DNA of 64,000 nt from Echinococcus granulosus. Lineage: Eukaryota > Platyhelminthes > Cestoda > Cyclophyllidea > Taeniidae. Position 1 is the first letter of the stretch. The number at the start of each line of letters is the position of its first letter. The stretch covers positions 342,056-406,055 of the forward strand of contig NW_020170441.1 in assembly GCF_000524195.1 (NCBI RefSeq). The letters are read 5' to 3'. Below are positions 47,701 through 62,700 of this stretch, in pieces. The translations under genes and the position numbers were made by a program. The notes under the pieces were generated by a model. That model was not told where the DNA came from. It did not search any database and was given only the letters and a program-made list of their open reading frames with translations.

Positions 47701-50700
47701 TCAAAGTGGACAAGCATAAATGAACTTCAGAGTCACATACAATTGAGCCTGTCCCACATCCTCGGTGTCCTCAACTAGAGGACTCGAGTTGAGGTCCATC
47801 GGGGCGTTCCGCGTCCCTTCACTAGAGTCCAGTACAGAAGGTTTCAGGGCACTAATACTTCTCCGCCGGACTGCGTCTCTGGAATGGCCACTCCGCCCAC
47901 TAACCAGACCGCCTCTGCCCTTCACCTCATCCTCTTCCTCCTTACTGAATCGCCCATGCTGAGTTGTTTGGGCATTTACTGTCCGGTGCCCCCTGGCGGC
48001 GTCGTATTGCCATCGTTTCGGCCGACTGGCTCCTCCACTTGCCACCATCGGCACTGAAGATGAGGGAGTGGCGGTGAAATGGCCACTGCTAAATGTGTTG
48101 AGGAGCTCACGCAGTCGATTGGCCAAGAGGCTTGTTCGAATGGGCAGAACAGTGTCGCCGGGGGAATCATCGCTGTGCGTTTGAGACTAATGGAAATACA
48201 AAATACGTGCAGCCATTTATTAATACTACTTCCCACACAAGGCTTCTGCAAAAAGGGCAATAGTAAAAATGATTACGTAGCATCTAGCAAGAGAAATCCA
48301 CATAATTTTCGTATACCTAATTAAAATTGAGGATTTAAGTTATTCTGTCAAGATCTAGCCTCCATGCCACACTCCTAAGGCTTTGGTTTCGTCCGCTTCT
48401 CATGGTACCTAAGTATTTTTGTAAACATTTTAACATCTCCACTGTATGAAAAAAGTGAAGAAAAAAACAACACAAGCACTCTAGCATGGTTAATGGCGAA
48501 AAAATTCATCCGGTAAAAAAGCATTTTCTAACGCTGAGTATTCCAATAATGGAGAAAAAGGTGCAAAACACACTTCAAGGAGTTCTTGACAGATAGGTTA
48601 AGAGAGACGAGTAACACCATACTAGCATCTCGGGCGTGATGGCGGGATCGGGGCCGCAATTAATGTTGGCCTCCTCGGAGTGGGGCGGGGAGATGCCCGG
48701 AGCATTGGCATGGAAGCCGCAGAGGTCACCGACGGAGTAAGCTGGTGTGAGGCGCGCGGAGGCACGGTTCTTTACCAACGCCGACTGCTGGGGCTTGGCA
48801 AAAGCCCTACGCTGCCTGCCGTCTACTGCGATGCTCCGACTGCGTGCGCTCTTGCTCGGGCGCGGGGCTGTCTTCGGCAGCGATTGTGACAGTGGAGGTG
48901 GCTGCAATGACAGGATATTTTCGGGCTGTTGGGTTATAGTGGGGGCGGATTGGGCAGTGGTGGTGGAAGAGGGCTGCTGCACCTTTTCACAGAGTTGTGC
49001 ATGAACCTTTCCCGGGTCCCTTGTCGGTGTTGCCCCACGCGGTGTCAGGGTGGCTGACCCCGACTTCGACTTAATATTTGAACCATTAGACAATTAGGCA
49101 TTTTAAGTGGATCAAATAAAATATTTCTTAGCTCATTTTCGATGAATAAAAAACAGAGAAGGAGTGCAAAGAACTAGGAGTGTTTTGGTGAATGTGCTTT
49201 CACAGTTATTTGATTTAGCGTTAGCAAATCGAGTACAATCAATCGAACTGAATCATGCAATAAAGGAATATACGGACAGAGAATTTAGAGGTTAAAGCGA
49301 TCCAGATACCACCCTTTTCCGAATTGAAGGTACTGCCAGATTATCAAATAAAGACGCAGACAAAATCTCGGCCTTAACAACTATAGAATTGTGAAAATTA
49401 ACCTTTTTGAAAACGACAGCTTAAGAAGCATAAGACGATTATTTAATCGCACGCCTTCATCTGTAAAGTGTTACAACCAAAAAATGGGAAAAAAAGTAAA
49501 ATCCATGCGTCGGAAAGAGGGCTACCTGGACATTCATTTGAGCCGCTCTTAGGGCTTCCTCCATACTGACGATACGATCAAAGTCCAGTCTCCGTCGCTT
49601 CTCCTTTTTCGTCTGCAAGTAGGCGTTGCGGAGGTGATTCCAAAGACTCTTGCGGTTGTTTTGTTGTAGAAACATGGCGTAATCCGCCAGAGTAGTTGGC
49701 AGTGGCGCGTTTTCCATAGCAATACCACCAACAGTGCCATTGCTACCGCCCTCATCAAAGCCCTGATTATTCTCTTCGATACTTCGGTTATTGTTGCTCC
49801 CTCTGCTACTGTTGTCGTTCTGATTGAGTGTGTAGAGTTGGTTAAACATTCCGAAGGCTTTATCGCCCTCCTGTGTGATAGGATGCGGCGACGTCTCCTT
49901 GCGTATTGGGGCAATACCGATATCACGCACTGCACGGAAATTGCCGCAGTTGTTTAGATGCTCGTTCTCAAGACGGAAAAAATTCCAAATTATCCGCCTA
50001 CAACGCAAGAATGTGGGAAAAATAGGCATTATTAACATCCTTTCTGTAAACAAAAATCACCCCTATAACCACTTTAAATAAGTGGTTATAGGGTTAAAAA
50101 AAGTGAAATAGGGAAAGATATTTCTTCAAATATGATCTAAGCCACTGAAACAGCGAAAGAAACTTCACTCATTACAAAACGAGAGATTTCACAAAGCTCT
50201 TAAGCGCTGAATGAATATTATGTGCTTCGAAGAGAGGGGAGAACCCACTTTTCTCCCACCTGGCGACAAAAATTTCAACGTCATCAAGGCTACTAATTTA
50301 CCTTTTTGTAAAATATAGTATGTAAAACGTAAATAGCTAAAAAAAGGTTAAAAATAGGTTATGTGTCCTGTTTTGCAAATAGGCTGTAATGGAATGGGGA
50401 TAGGTAAAGCTAATCAATAGAAAGCATTATTTCCTTTCAGCACAATGAAGTCGGTAATATTGAATCTTTAAAAAAAATATTACATCAAATGCATGGTAGA
50501 AGTACTTTGCCTCCTCAACAGCATCAAATTAGAAACCACTACTTGGTTATTTTCCATATCCTTCGAATTAAATATTAACAATGGTGGACCTGTTAGTCAG
50601 AAGGTATGAACACAAAAGAGAACTACACAAAATTAACCTTTGGAATATTGGATATTGGGTCTTAGACACAAAGAATTTATCAATGGAATCTGATGAAAGA

Positions 50701-53700
50701 CGCAGAATTTTAGACAAACATCCACATTCAACAAGAGCAACTGCAACCCCGAAATTGATTTTATCACAGTAATAGAGTGAACAACTGACCTGGTGACCTC
50801 GGCAAACATGACAATAGTGGTAATGATTTCGACATCAACGATTCGGAAGTGCGAGAAGACGAGAGGCAAGATCCATGCGAAACGGATGATGACGTCTTCT
50901 AAAATGGCCCCATAGTAATAGGCTCGGAAGCGGTAGACCAATTCATCTCGCAACAACACATTCTCCTTTGAACTGCAGTCCATCAGGCCCCAGTCCATCA
51001 CCAGGTCCCATGTCGTTGTACATATTGAACTGCACAGCTTTGAAAGAATCATCAGTACGAAAAACGCTGTATCTATGTGAACGAAAGAAGGTAATGTCGA
51101 TCCTGTCCTTACTGTTGCAAATGAAAACAAGGAATGCCTATGCACGAAATACTAGGTCGCTATATAGGTGGAAAACCTTATTGAAAAAACTCAAATGTTT
51201 ATAATTATCAGAAAACTTCCGCATGAGGCTATGGAATACTCGTAATATTGCCTAAACTAAAGTTCAATTCTCCACTCCAACTAAAGCGTACTGGCAGTCG
51301 TGTGGAGAGAAGCTTTGGGTAGTATGATTCATGGTGAGACCGCTTGAAGCGCAATGAGAGGAAAAAGATGATGACTGAAACAGAAGGGGTGGGGAGGGGG
51401 ATCGAATGCTTACGATGATTGATAGAGGATATGACGGAGCAGACGATAGCGATGAGCGTGGTAGAGTACTTGCCAGCGTTCATCAGATGCGGAACTGGCG
51501 ACTTAATGGTCAGATCGCGGTATCGTCGAAGGCACTGGAGAAAACGCCACCACGCTGGAAGCGCCTTCAGTATGGGCTGCAGACCCCACATCATGCCGTC
51601 ACAGAAGCCCGCCTTTGGCACTACAGAGAAGCATAGCACAGTCATTAGGTTTGGTTTTGGACATAGATACAAATAATATTTCACGGCAATTCACAGGAAG
51701 CGCAAACCCGTCCCAATCATTGCTTTTATTATGAGTTCTTACAAGCACAATCTTATAAATGCTTTGTTGGTTTTCGGCGCAGCTCCATAAGGGCACCCAT
51801 CATGATCATTAATCGCGTTGTCATTCTATGAAGCTAATAAGTTAGTGTGACAACTAGTTAACGGCCTCTCTTCCATCAATTCGTTTGAAGTAGATTTCAC
51901 CCACAAAATACTTCACTCCTCTCAAATACGTCAAGCACCCGAGCATAGTGAATTACATTTGTCACAGCTACTGCCATGCCTTGATTATTAGGAATGTGAG
52001 GTAAAAATTCCTGACGAGTGCGATCACCTGCCTCGAGGGTGATTCTAAGCGAGATTCTTCTTACATTCCAATCCATTCACCAAACATCATAGTTCCCTCT
52101 CATTACGTCACTTAAAATTACGCAATGATTCGTCTGTGATATCATTCGCCTTTAGAGCAACTGTTGTGATAAAGATTAATGTACTAAAAATGAAATTTTT
52201 TAACCCTGAAATCCTATTTTCCTCCCTAAATCAAGAAGCTCTTTGTAAAAACACAAAATATCTCATACTTTAAGTGCATTACTTTGGAAATATCAGGAAT
52301 GCCTTTTAATTGTAGATTGGAAATGACATCAGTGTGGAGTACACGACACCTATTTTGGAGGTTGTGCCATAGATCCGCAAAACGCACCAATCTGTGGTGG
52401 ACAGATGATGACTCCTACACATACCTTTGAATTCATTCAGATCTGATTAAGTTGATAAAATTACATCAAATTTATAAGTGCCACATCTGCCACTTTTAAA
52501 GCCTCTTCCCTTAGGTACAATGCTCCCTTGATAAAGTGGAAGTTCACTCACAGTCAAAGATAAAAATACATAACTTCATGGCGCTATAAACGGTATTTTA
52601 TTTACAGAGGACACGAGGAGCCAACAGTTGCGAATGATGGGCCTCTTCTAGACCGTATAAAATCGTAACAAGACAGGGCGTAATCAGAGCTGAACACCGT
52701 GCATAAATAGCCTAGTCAGATCAAAGCTTATATTAGGTCAATCAGTTGCCAAAAAACATCATTCAAAACAAAACGTCCTTTAAACAGCCGAAATTCTTCC
52801 TCCTAAAGCCTCTTTAACCACGATTTATCGAATTAAATGAGTGTGGATATGAAACTAAGCTAAAATGATCGAGAACATCACGTAAGCAAGATAAAATAAC
52901 ACTAGTCCACTAGAACAATTCTAAAAGCCATTTATAAAAATACCAACTGGAACTACTAGGTAAAAATTCACGCAGACAACTTTCAGATGAACTTTTAAAA
53001 GCAAGTTTTAAACAATTTTAAGCAATGAAAGTGGCAACAGGTAATGAGCACATTACCAATGTAAAATCAGTTTACTCTCAAAATACTAAATGACCAGTGA
53101 ATCATAGAAACAATTTCACGACTTGAAGTTAACAATATGACACAAGTAAAATTACAGTTGTGCCATTCGCAACAAATTGATGAAGCTGGATTTTACGATT
53201 TAAAACTCTAGACTGCGTCCACTATTGACCAGACTTTGTTGTACTCTTGAAAAGGAATCAGAAGAAAGCTAGTAGTAGTGGTGTTGGACGACCTTTGGTC
53301 ATTGCGAAATGGGATTAAAAAGAGCGATTAAGTTGTGATTTTCAAGTTGAACTATGAAACACGAGCTCAAGTGGATGCACAAAGACATGAATACTTGCAC
53401 TAACACTGCATTCTGCCGAGGGGAATTTTTTGTAAGTCGCGAATAGTGCGACGGATGGGTGGAAGAATAGATAATGGATGGAAGAGATTTGTTAGCAGCA
53501 CTAAAAGGCTCGTTAAACTCCAAAATTGCTTGACTGAAAGCAATCAAAATCCGTCCATATTTGCTCAATAGGGGTCCCGTGAATAATGAACCTGTTGCTT
53601 ACCTCACTCAATTGTTTAGGGATCTTAAAGTGTAAAAAGTAAATCAGGGGATATGGCAATCCACACGATTTATATTGAAAGCCTATTTATAAGCAGTTAA

Positions 53701-56700
53701 ACAACAAAACTCAGCCTGGGTTCCGAAGTAAATCAAGTAAATAAATTTAAAAAGAACTGACGCTTTGAAAATGAAGGTAGTATGGGGAAAGACGGGCTTA
53801 CCAAATAGCCGACTGGCACCGGGAGGTGGGATCGTAGAATTTCGAAGACTGCTTTTGATCATCATATGATCATCAATGAAGTTGATGAAAAAGCAAAGGA
53901 AATAGGCAAAATCTGGCAGGATAAATGAAAGACTGTTCAATTGGTCGGCGAGAAAGAAGTCGGGGAAGCGGACTCTAGCCAGTGGCGCGCGGATGATCCG
54001 AAACTGGGAAAAAATAAGTAAAAAACCACTTCTACTGTATAAGGGTTTCATTATTTTAGAGAAAAGAATAGTTCAGTATTTATTACTCTGTGTTGCTAAA
54101 AAAGCTTCAGACATTGTTGGCAGGCAGAATTTGTATTTGCGATTTGTATGGTTTTAAAGCAGGATCAATGAGTCTTGCTTGATAGTTTCAAAAACACTAT
54201 CAATGGATCTGAGACAAGAACTTCATGGATAACAATGCATAAAAATGACAGAAAAGGATAAATGACACCATGAACCGATAATATGAGCCAAAGACTATTT
54301 CTGAGTAGGCGGTAATGCATAATGTCGCCATATTAAGGCAAATCTTGGGAACACAAAGTCATCCACAGTGGGCACGCATGGGTGATTAGAGTCAGATTTG
54401 TCTTAATAATAATCTATAACCAAGCCTACTACTAATTTTACATTAAGAGAGACATGAATAAACTGAATTTATAAGCAGGATCTGTGGAAAGGAATAAAGA
54501 GAGTTCTGCGGAAGGTATTAAAGTATACCAAGTTAAAAAGCTGGAGAGGCGTTCGTCAGTGCGTATAACTTAGTATAACTGATTCTAAGAGGATTAAATG
54601 TAAGCCTTTTGTGTAAGACACTATGAAACACACAACTGTTAAAGCTCTGCCATGATCAACCGAAGTCTGTTTGCTAGTCGATTGCCAATGGGAAACTCAG
54701 CCAGCTACTACGGTTACCCCCAATGTTTTCAGATGTAGATAAATCGACTTGTGCACGGCAAAGAATTCATACAGACCTCCCGAAGACCCAATTGTTAGTG
54801 GCTGCAATAGTGCAAATGTGATCTGAAAAGTGATTGGTAATAATTGAACGAGACACATTCTGATGTGTACGTGCTTGGAAGGGCAGATTTCCCACCTTTA
54901 TGTAATAAAAGAATTTCAGCGCCAATCCAACGTGGTGCATTTCTTACCGAAACTTGTGAAACAGTTTATGGTGACGCCGTCTTAAAAAGCGACACCTACT
55001 CATATGACATCAGGTTATGAAACAAACAGTGGTGTGTGACGGTGAGAGCTTCACCTACTCATTCTCCAAAGCGACACATTTAAGGTAGAACTGTGTCATT
55101 ACGACTAGCGGTGCCTCGGCCGGAGAAAGGCTGCCAACCAAGTGGACAATTGAAACAGCACACACCCAGACAGGCGGGGTGACTGAACTCACTAATATCC
55201 AAACATTCTAAATGCGTGGAAGTCATTGTGGCATTCCTTACAATAACTTACAATCAAGATTCATCAGCTCCTAAGTAAGTGGAAGAGATAATCGAGAATG
55301 TAGGCTTGGCAACGTGGAGATATTCCATGTTCTCAAAGCCAAATGATAAAGTCCGTACGACCTGACGAGAGTACTCTTGCTTAATAGAAGTATTTAGATA
55401 CAAAATAGTTAAAGACCCAGCATCTACTGATTAATTTTGGTGGACGAGCAACAATGTGAACAGAGATGAACTCCCTTTGAAAAAGACGACTATTAAATAA
55501 TACCAATGACTAAAAGTAGCAAATCAAGACAGAATTGCATACGTTTTGATCACTTCTAGATGGAATGAGACGAAAATAAGAGCCAACTCACCAAGATCTT
55601 GAGAAGCCAGAGACGAGATTTGAAGTAGAAGATGTGAAAGGGCAAGAGGAGGAAGACCAGCATGGTGGTGAAGAGGACAAGTGGGGTCACGTAGCCAGGA
55701 AAGTGGATTAAATCGGAAAATTGGTAGAGTAACACCGCGGCACCCCAAAAGTCTGCCAAAAACATGCCCATCTAGAAATAAGGACAAAAAAACAACACCG
55801 GCACGTGCGCGCGCCTTATTCAGCTGAAATTAAATCGCCACTACTAATTATTTAATAAGTTTAAAAATACAGCACATTTAATCAGAAGTGTAAGAAATGT
55901 GTGGCAATGGAGTCGTGTCGGTGGATGCTTGCTACAGGGACGGGAAATTTGCTGGGACACACAGTTAGAATGATGGTAAAAGGGAATGCATGCTTAAATA
56001 AACTTTTACCGAGGAATTACAATTTACCGAATTGAAATCATAATACTCACTCAAACGCGATATTTTGTTAAAAATGGGTGATAAACCAAGAATACGCAGT
56101 TACAAAATTTATCTCTTCCAACTGTTTTGTCCTTGAACGACTGAATGGTTGAAGCAGACTGAAATTAATGAATGTCGGGTTCTAATTTATGAGCGAAAAA
56201 GTCGGTCAAAACACGTTGACATAATGACTGCCCACTATCGCTTAATCACTGAGGCTTAAAGGCACAAACACGACGCCGCAGTCTGAACCTGCCGTCCACC
56301 GCTTATACGGAGTCGGATGCCCGATTGCGGTGTTTGGAGGTTAACAGATTGGATAGCAAAATCGTGGTTCTCGCTTGATCCCCTCGACTGTAATTGACTA
56401 TTTTTTACTATGCATCTTTTTAATTATAAAAAGTCGGAACGCGTTTGCAGTAAGTTGAACGATTCGATAAGTTTCCTGAATGCTCATTTAGTTTGCATCG
56501 AAGGGAATGGGTTTGAAGAGATACTTATTAGCAGTAACATCTTATAAATAATGGGCTTTCGTGAGTTAAATCACCAGCTATTAAGAACAGCTGAAACCAG
56601 TTTGTGTCAATTATCATATCATCCTGATGGGAGTACACGTACATCGGTTGCATCCATGCGCCTACAGCATGCATAGCCGAGTTGATAACATCAGATTTCA

Positions 56701-59700
56701 CATTAGCATGCAACGGTAGACCTCGTCTAATAGACCTTTTATGAACACCAATTTTGCAAGTAATTTTACTATTGGAAGGGTGGACTATTTGGGACCTTGC
56801 ACTAAATCACCAACGAGTAGACTTGACATAAGTGCAAAGGGACACACGAGTTGAGAGTGAGGGAAGAGTTGCTTGTAGGACTTTGCTACAAGCAAAATCA
56901 GGTGATCAGCATAACATTGAGACAACAATGCTACAGGAAATTCATTACAGTAGGGGCTACTCAAATTCTGAAAAGGCTAGAACACAATGCAGTCATACTG
57001 AACCTAGGTGAGGATGGTTAGCGTCCTCCAAGGTCCGATGTAGCGACCTGGTCAAAAAGTCTCCTACCTCCATGAGTTGAAATTGATTCAGATGGGAACG
57101 GGGGTCGATCTCAAAAATGAGCACGTGGTTGACGCCAGAGCTTCGCCAGCCGTAGACGTTGACTCCGACCATGCAGACGTAGTAAATGACCAAAAAGCTT
57201 CCTCGGAAGAGGCGAAATGCAGGATACGAAAACTGTGGCAATTTTGCAAATACAGCTGAATGGAGAAAACAGTCATAAGAGGCGCTCCGTAGCGATTCAG
57301 TGAAATCATTCACCAATTGAGCAAAAATGTATGCTAACTTGGCAAGCTTGCTTCTAGAAAATTAAAAATTTGAATTCGTCCAGTGAAATTTCCCCCTATT
57401 TTCCATTTTTATATTCTATTCCATTCTCTTCATATCTTTTGACTACCTTTTAAACATACTTAGAAGCTGTTCTCGTAGACTCCTCCCAGGATTCACAGTG
57501 AACCAGATTTCAGGGTGTTAACTGATTTAGGAAGCGGTCGTTAACACAAATTTTACTTATAAACAAGAAAAGTCACAAAATTGTTTCATTGGGACTTTTC
57601 CACAAGGCCTCTTAAATTTTACGTGGGTAGGAGGTCTTGATGAAAAAGGATCATTTGAGGTGCACTTAAGTAGGATGAAATGCTTGTCGCATCTTTTCCC
57701 AAATAATGGAGAAAAGTGGACAAAAACTGTTCGTCAAGACTGGTAAGGGAAAAATATCGACGCTCGACATCTGCACACGATTGAAGGAAACGAAATTGGT
57801 GAAAATAAAACAAAGGGGACGCTATTTCACGAAATGAAATGAGACTGCAGTGCTTTCGCCAATAAGATGCCGAAAGTTGTACCTAGGCCAAAGCTTCCAC
57901 GTGTGACTATCTTCGAAGCTTTGATTATAGGCGTGAACGACAGTTGGACACAAATCCTCGCAAGGCGGGTAGGAAGGAAACTAGGACATTTCACATTCTC
58001 TAAAACAAAGTTGATTTAACACCTTAAAACTGAGGGTCTCACTGAAAGGTTCCGTTTGGATACAGTGACTCCAGCATTCATTCATGTGGAGAGAGAGAGA
58101 GAGTGGAGAAAGATTATGACCGATCACCTACATGGGAGTTATAAAAGTTTCACCATCTGTCTAGCCAGGGTTTACTGAAAAATGTGTGTAAAGTTTTTTT
58201 GCATGCAAACTGTATTGAAGCGTTGGGTCCGCTCAAACATTGACAGGATTTGCTCATTCACATTATAGAGACGTAAACATTTGTTGACCATAAAATGACC
58301 TTGATTGAGAAGTCTCGAATGAAATTCGCAGCAGCAATAAAGGGACAATTAAAAACAAGAATCGGCTTGACATAAAGTGGGGTAAACGAATAATGCATGA
58401 GGTAGGACACACTTTCTTAACGAAATGCAGATTAAACTGACAATATGCACCGGGGGAAATGCTACTTGTCAAGTGACATATCCCAATCTCCCAAGCAAGT
58501 AATTAAGCGAGTTATGTACAAAAATGGGGCGAGGAACTCACCGACTAGAATTATGCACAATATTTCGGAGAGGAAAATACCAAAAAAAAGCCCGAACCGA
58601 AAAATTGACTTTCCACTGGCCTAAAACAAAAAAATACGAAATTGCTTACTCAGAGGAAGGAGATCTCGTGAGAGTGTTAAAATCATGAGCGGAGGAAATG
58701 AGGTAGTCATTACAAGAGATCAAGTGCAGTCCAACCGACTAAATTTTTAACCCAGTCTTTGCAACACTGATGAAATTTTTGCCATAGAGTTTTTATTCAA
58801 GTCGACAAACAAAGATTAGTGACGAGTAGGGTGTCAACCACAAACATCGTCCGTTAGTTGGCTGGAAAAAAAATAATGTGTCCTGTGACAGGAATCATCA
58901 GACATCAAGTTGATAGCGATACGTGACATTAATTTACAGAATAAAGTGCTTGGTGGACACGCACTGGACCATGGATATCCAAAAGCACCGAAAATATGCA
59001 CCAAACATTACCATAAGATGAAGTGGCTGCAAATGTAAATGTGTGTGTAAATCGTGAGTAGTTTGAAAAAAGTAGAATTTGTCCAGCTTTGTCCTAAATG
59101 TGCCAATTGAAGCAAATTTTTGGTTCAATGGAAACAGTTAGGTTAATGCATGTAGTTCCACCTGAGTTATGGTTTAACATCAAATTTGCCGGCCCTTTGG
59201 AAGCTTGGGACACCGACTCTGATACTTTTAAGTAGAATGACATGACGGCCGTGGATGAGTGTCACAGCCATGTATTTACGACTCTTGGGACAAGCCAATG
59301 AATCTGAGTTAGGAATAAACGATTCCCCACCAGCGACAGATACTATACTTTATAGCAAAGTCTCAAAGTCTTGACGAATTCCCCAAAGTGCGAGGTTGAT
59401 GAGCACTTGGGCCGGAAAAGGGTACGGCGAGGTGTCTTCACGAGATCTAATATCATGGGTATGCAAAGACGCAGAACAAATCCCATATTTCATCTGTTTA
59501 ATTAATCTTAAGAGATAATAAAAAACATGTGTAAGCCCGTAAATTGGGTAACCACTAATTGAGATCCTACCGAGGGCTTCATTTTGGCAAATAACATATA
59601 ATATACGTCTAAGGGAACTGTTTAGGCACGAGTGCATGGCTAAAGCACATTTTTACCCGTTTAGAAATAGGACTGATACCAGTTAATGACACTTTTACAA

Positions 59701-62700
59701 ATCAATTAAGCTCACTAAGCGAGTTTCATGAACGATAAAATGGTACATTATTCTCCAGCTGACTTTAGGTAGCGTTTACGGATAGATATTTTCAAAGGAC
59801 TTGGAAATTAGTTGCTTAAACCACAAAAGAGGGTTTCTCGTATAGCTGCTTCATTTTTATCAAAAATCCAAAGACCAAAGCCAAGCGGGACACGATCATT
59901 GTAATCACATGAGTAAAAAGTCACGAACACTTGTGCAACAAAAGCGGTCACTGATAAATAATGAGAATGTATAATATATTTAAAAAAGCCAGAAATTCCA
60001 ACATTCCAAGGGACTTGTAAACGGATTCGTAAACCGGTCACTTAAATTGGTGTGCCATTCAATCCATGCATTGGTGATATGAGGGCAAAAGTTTTACACA
60101 AAAGTAGTCATGGAAGTGTTACTCCTAAACAAACGAGACCAAAAATAGTAGCCTTGGGAAAAATGATTTGATTTCGCATGAATTCCACTAAATTAAGCTG
60201 CAAGTTAATTTCCCAAATTGACTCAATTGGAAACATCAAGCGTTTCTAAACGCAACAAGACAATAGGGCAAGAGAAGTTTTAGGCACTGAACAGTGAGCC
60301 TGTTAAAATTATTATTCAAATTGTTTGGATAAGGATCACGTATTAAAAAAACTGATAGAAAAAGCATTAAACATAGTGGATTGAAACCACTTTCTATTGT
60401 TTTCCCAACACTGATCCTCCTAACGCTCCACATCTTTGATTGTTGGTGAGATCTGGAGAATTGAGAGGCATTAGGAAGTGGTAAGTTAGATAAAACTATA
60501 CGATAGTCAGATTTTAAAGGTTCCAGTGAAAGGAAAAAATGAATGATTAACCAAGTTTTCATCTCCGCGTGTAAGAAAAAATTTGTCTGTGGTTGTATTG
60601 AAGAGGTGTGAGGGGGCCTTCGATATGTGAACGGGCTTGTGTAATGCACTTAGGAGAACAATGTGAAGGAGAGATTAAGGTATTTTAACGACACCGGAGT
60701 TCCAATGCACTGAGAGCACCCAAAAAGCATTTCACTGGTCCCCAGATAAAGAGCGTTTCAGGTAGTATGTCTAAAGAAAATGACTCATAATTACTTCGCA
60801 AAATAATGAAGGCCTAAGAAAGTCGTATTGCGCCAAGAGACGCACACGGGGGTTCACTGATGTGGACCCCGCACTCTTTAGACGAGAATTGTAAATGGAA
60901 TAACCCGTTTTCGACTGCAGCAAATTTAAATGCGTTTGAGCATTCGCTTCCACAATCGTAGCAAACGACTCTACCGGATCCTCTGCATCATAACCGTCTG
61001 CGTGAAGGATCGAGAATCACTTTTTTGGATGAACCCGACTATGCAATTGGTTCAAAGGTTATTAAAATGAAGGGCGTTTCATACAATCTAAGCCAAGTGT
61101 ATGCACTTTAGACCAATTTAGCAACACCTCTTGTGCATATGGCACTATTCTGTGATTTGGCTAGTAAATGCATTTTGTGGTTCTTTGGGTAGGATATAAA
61201 CTCCAGCAATTCTTGAAAGACAGAATTAGTCACACCCATACGAAATGTGTCAAAACAATGTAAAAATGGTCAGAACATGCAGCTCTACCTGACACCTGCA
61301 ACGCGACCGAAATTTTGCACGGCGGGAAAGAAAAGATAGGCTTATTGTGGTTTTCGCCATGCATTTAGGCCAAACTGAGAAAAAGAAGTGCAACGCCTGA
61401 CCTTGGCACCAGTTTATCGCACAGAATCTCATCTACTCAGCCATAACATTACAGTAAGTTGGAATATTTTTTATGATACGCAAAGACAACTAAAGTAGGA
61501 CGATGGCAGAATTGCCTCAAGCATGTAAAAGTCTTGATACTTCAAGTCTGCGATTAGTAGAATCTGAATACTCCTCACTCCTTTTGGAACAAACTCAAAT
61601 GGCTATTATATCCACCAGTCAATTTTAATAGAAAGGAGAATGAAAGGGCGTTTTGCCTATCACGGATGTTCAATTGAAAGATGTGGTTAAACGATCAGTT
61701 AGCCACAGACCTGTTAGAATTTAAAAACAAGAATGATAACCTAATCGCCCAATGAAATTGCAATTACTCGACTCAAAATTTCATTTCAAGGAAAATAAAT
61801 ACGACGAAACGAAGCCGCCTCCCGCGTCACTGTCCTAACTGTCACGCATCTTAATAATATTATTAATGTTTTTAGGAATATGGTTCTCACCACCAGCCTC
61901 CAGGCACGACTGCGTATTCATGCAGTTGGGGCATACACCTGCCCGTACAGGTGGCAATGACACAACTGTCTTGAAGTTGACCATACCACAGGGAGACCAA
62001 AAAATACGAAAAAATCCATCGCGTTAAAGGTACCAACGCATCCAGTTCCAAGGATTTTTGAATCGTAATTATTTGAAAATTCTACGGATATTACGGTTTA
62101 GGGCACTGTTTAAACCAATTAACAGCATTTTGTCGTTAAACGGCCAAAAAATTCATATGTAAGGATGGCGAACTATCACTTATTTTGACCAACATTTCCC
62201 GAGGATGTGTTTATCAAAACCTAAAAAGAAGTGTGCAGAAAGCAGATGCAAGCACTCAAGCGTAGAGACTTGAAAGTCTGTGTGCCGTGGGAGAGAGGCT
62301 ATATTGTGGAATTTTCCTCTAAACCATATGACAATCTGCAAGACGATATAGAGGAGCAGATCTCAACATTCACACGTCACCCGATGTCAAACAATCACGG
62401 GAAAAAAAAGCAGAGAACGAGAACGCAAAAGTAGTGACATCAGGAATAGCTTCATGTTATGCTGCAGCGCTAGAAGGCACAAGCCGGTTTGTCTGCTGAG
62501 GAAGGATAGAAATTTTCAATTCTATGTATGAGCTCATAAAATCCAGAGGTTTAAGGAAATTCCGTGAAAAAAGTACGCAAATGTAATGGCATGCCAGGAT
62601 GACATTTTGAGTGCTTTTAAGTGTCGGAACGCCATGTGTACCATTTACTAGTCGAGGAAAAATTGGGGCACCTGCCATGCTATACACGCATTTAAACTGG

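Noticed and set aside
60236..60649. 137-codon minus-strand frame in the XPR1 intron
   Set aside because: Composition like translated AT-rich intron, no conserved blocks, and XPR1 exons on either side join without it.
61860..62000. Possible exon around cagcctccaggcacgactgcg
   Set aside because: Frame is soon stopped and the product matches no part of XPR1 or another family.
62231..62434. 67-codon + strand frame with basic C-terminus inside the large XPR1 intron
   Set aside because: Too short, no known domain, and no support from splice sites or neighbours.
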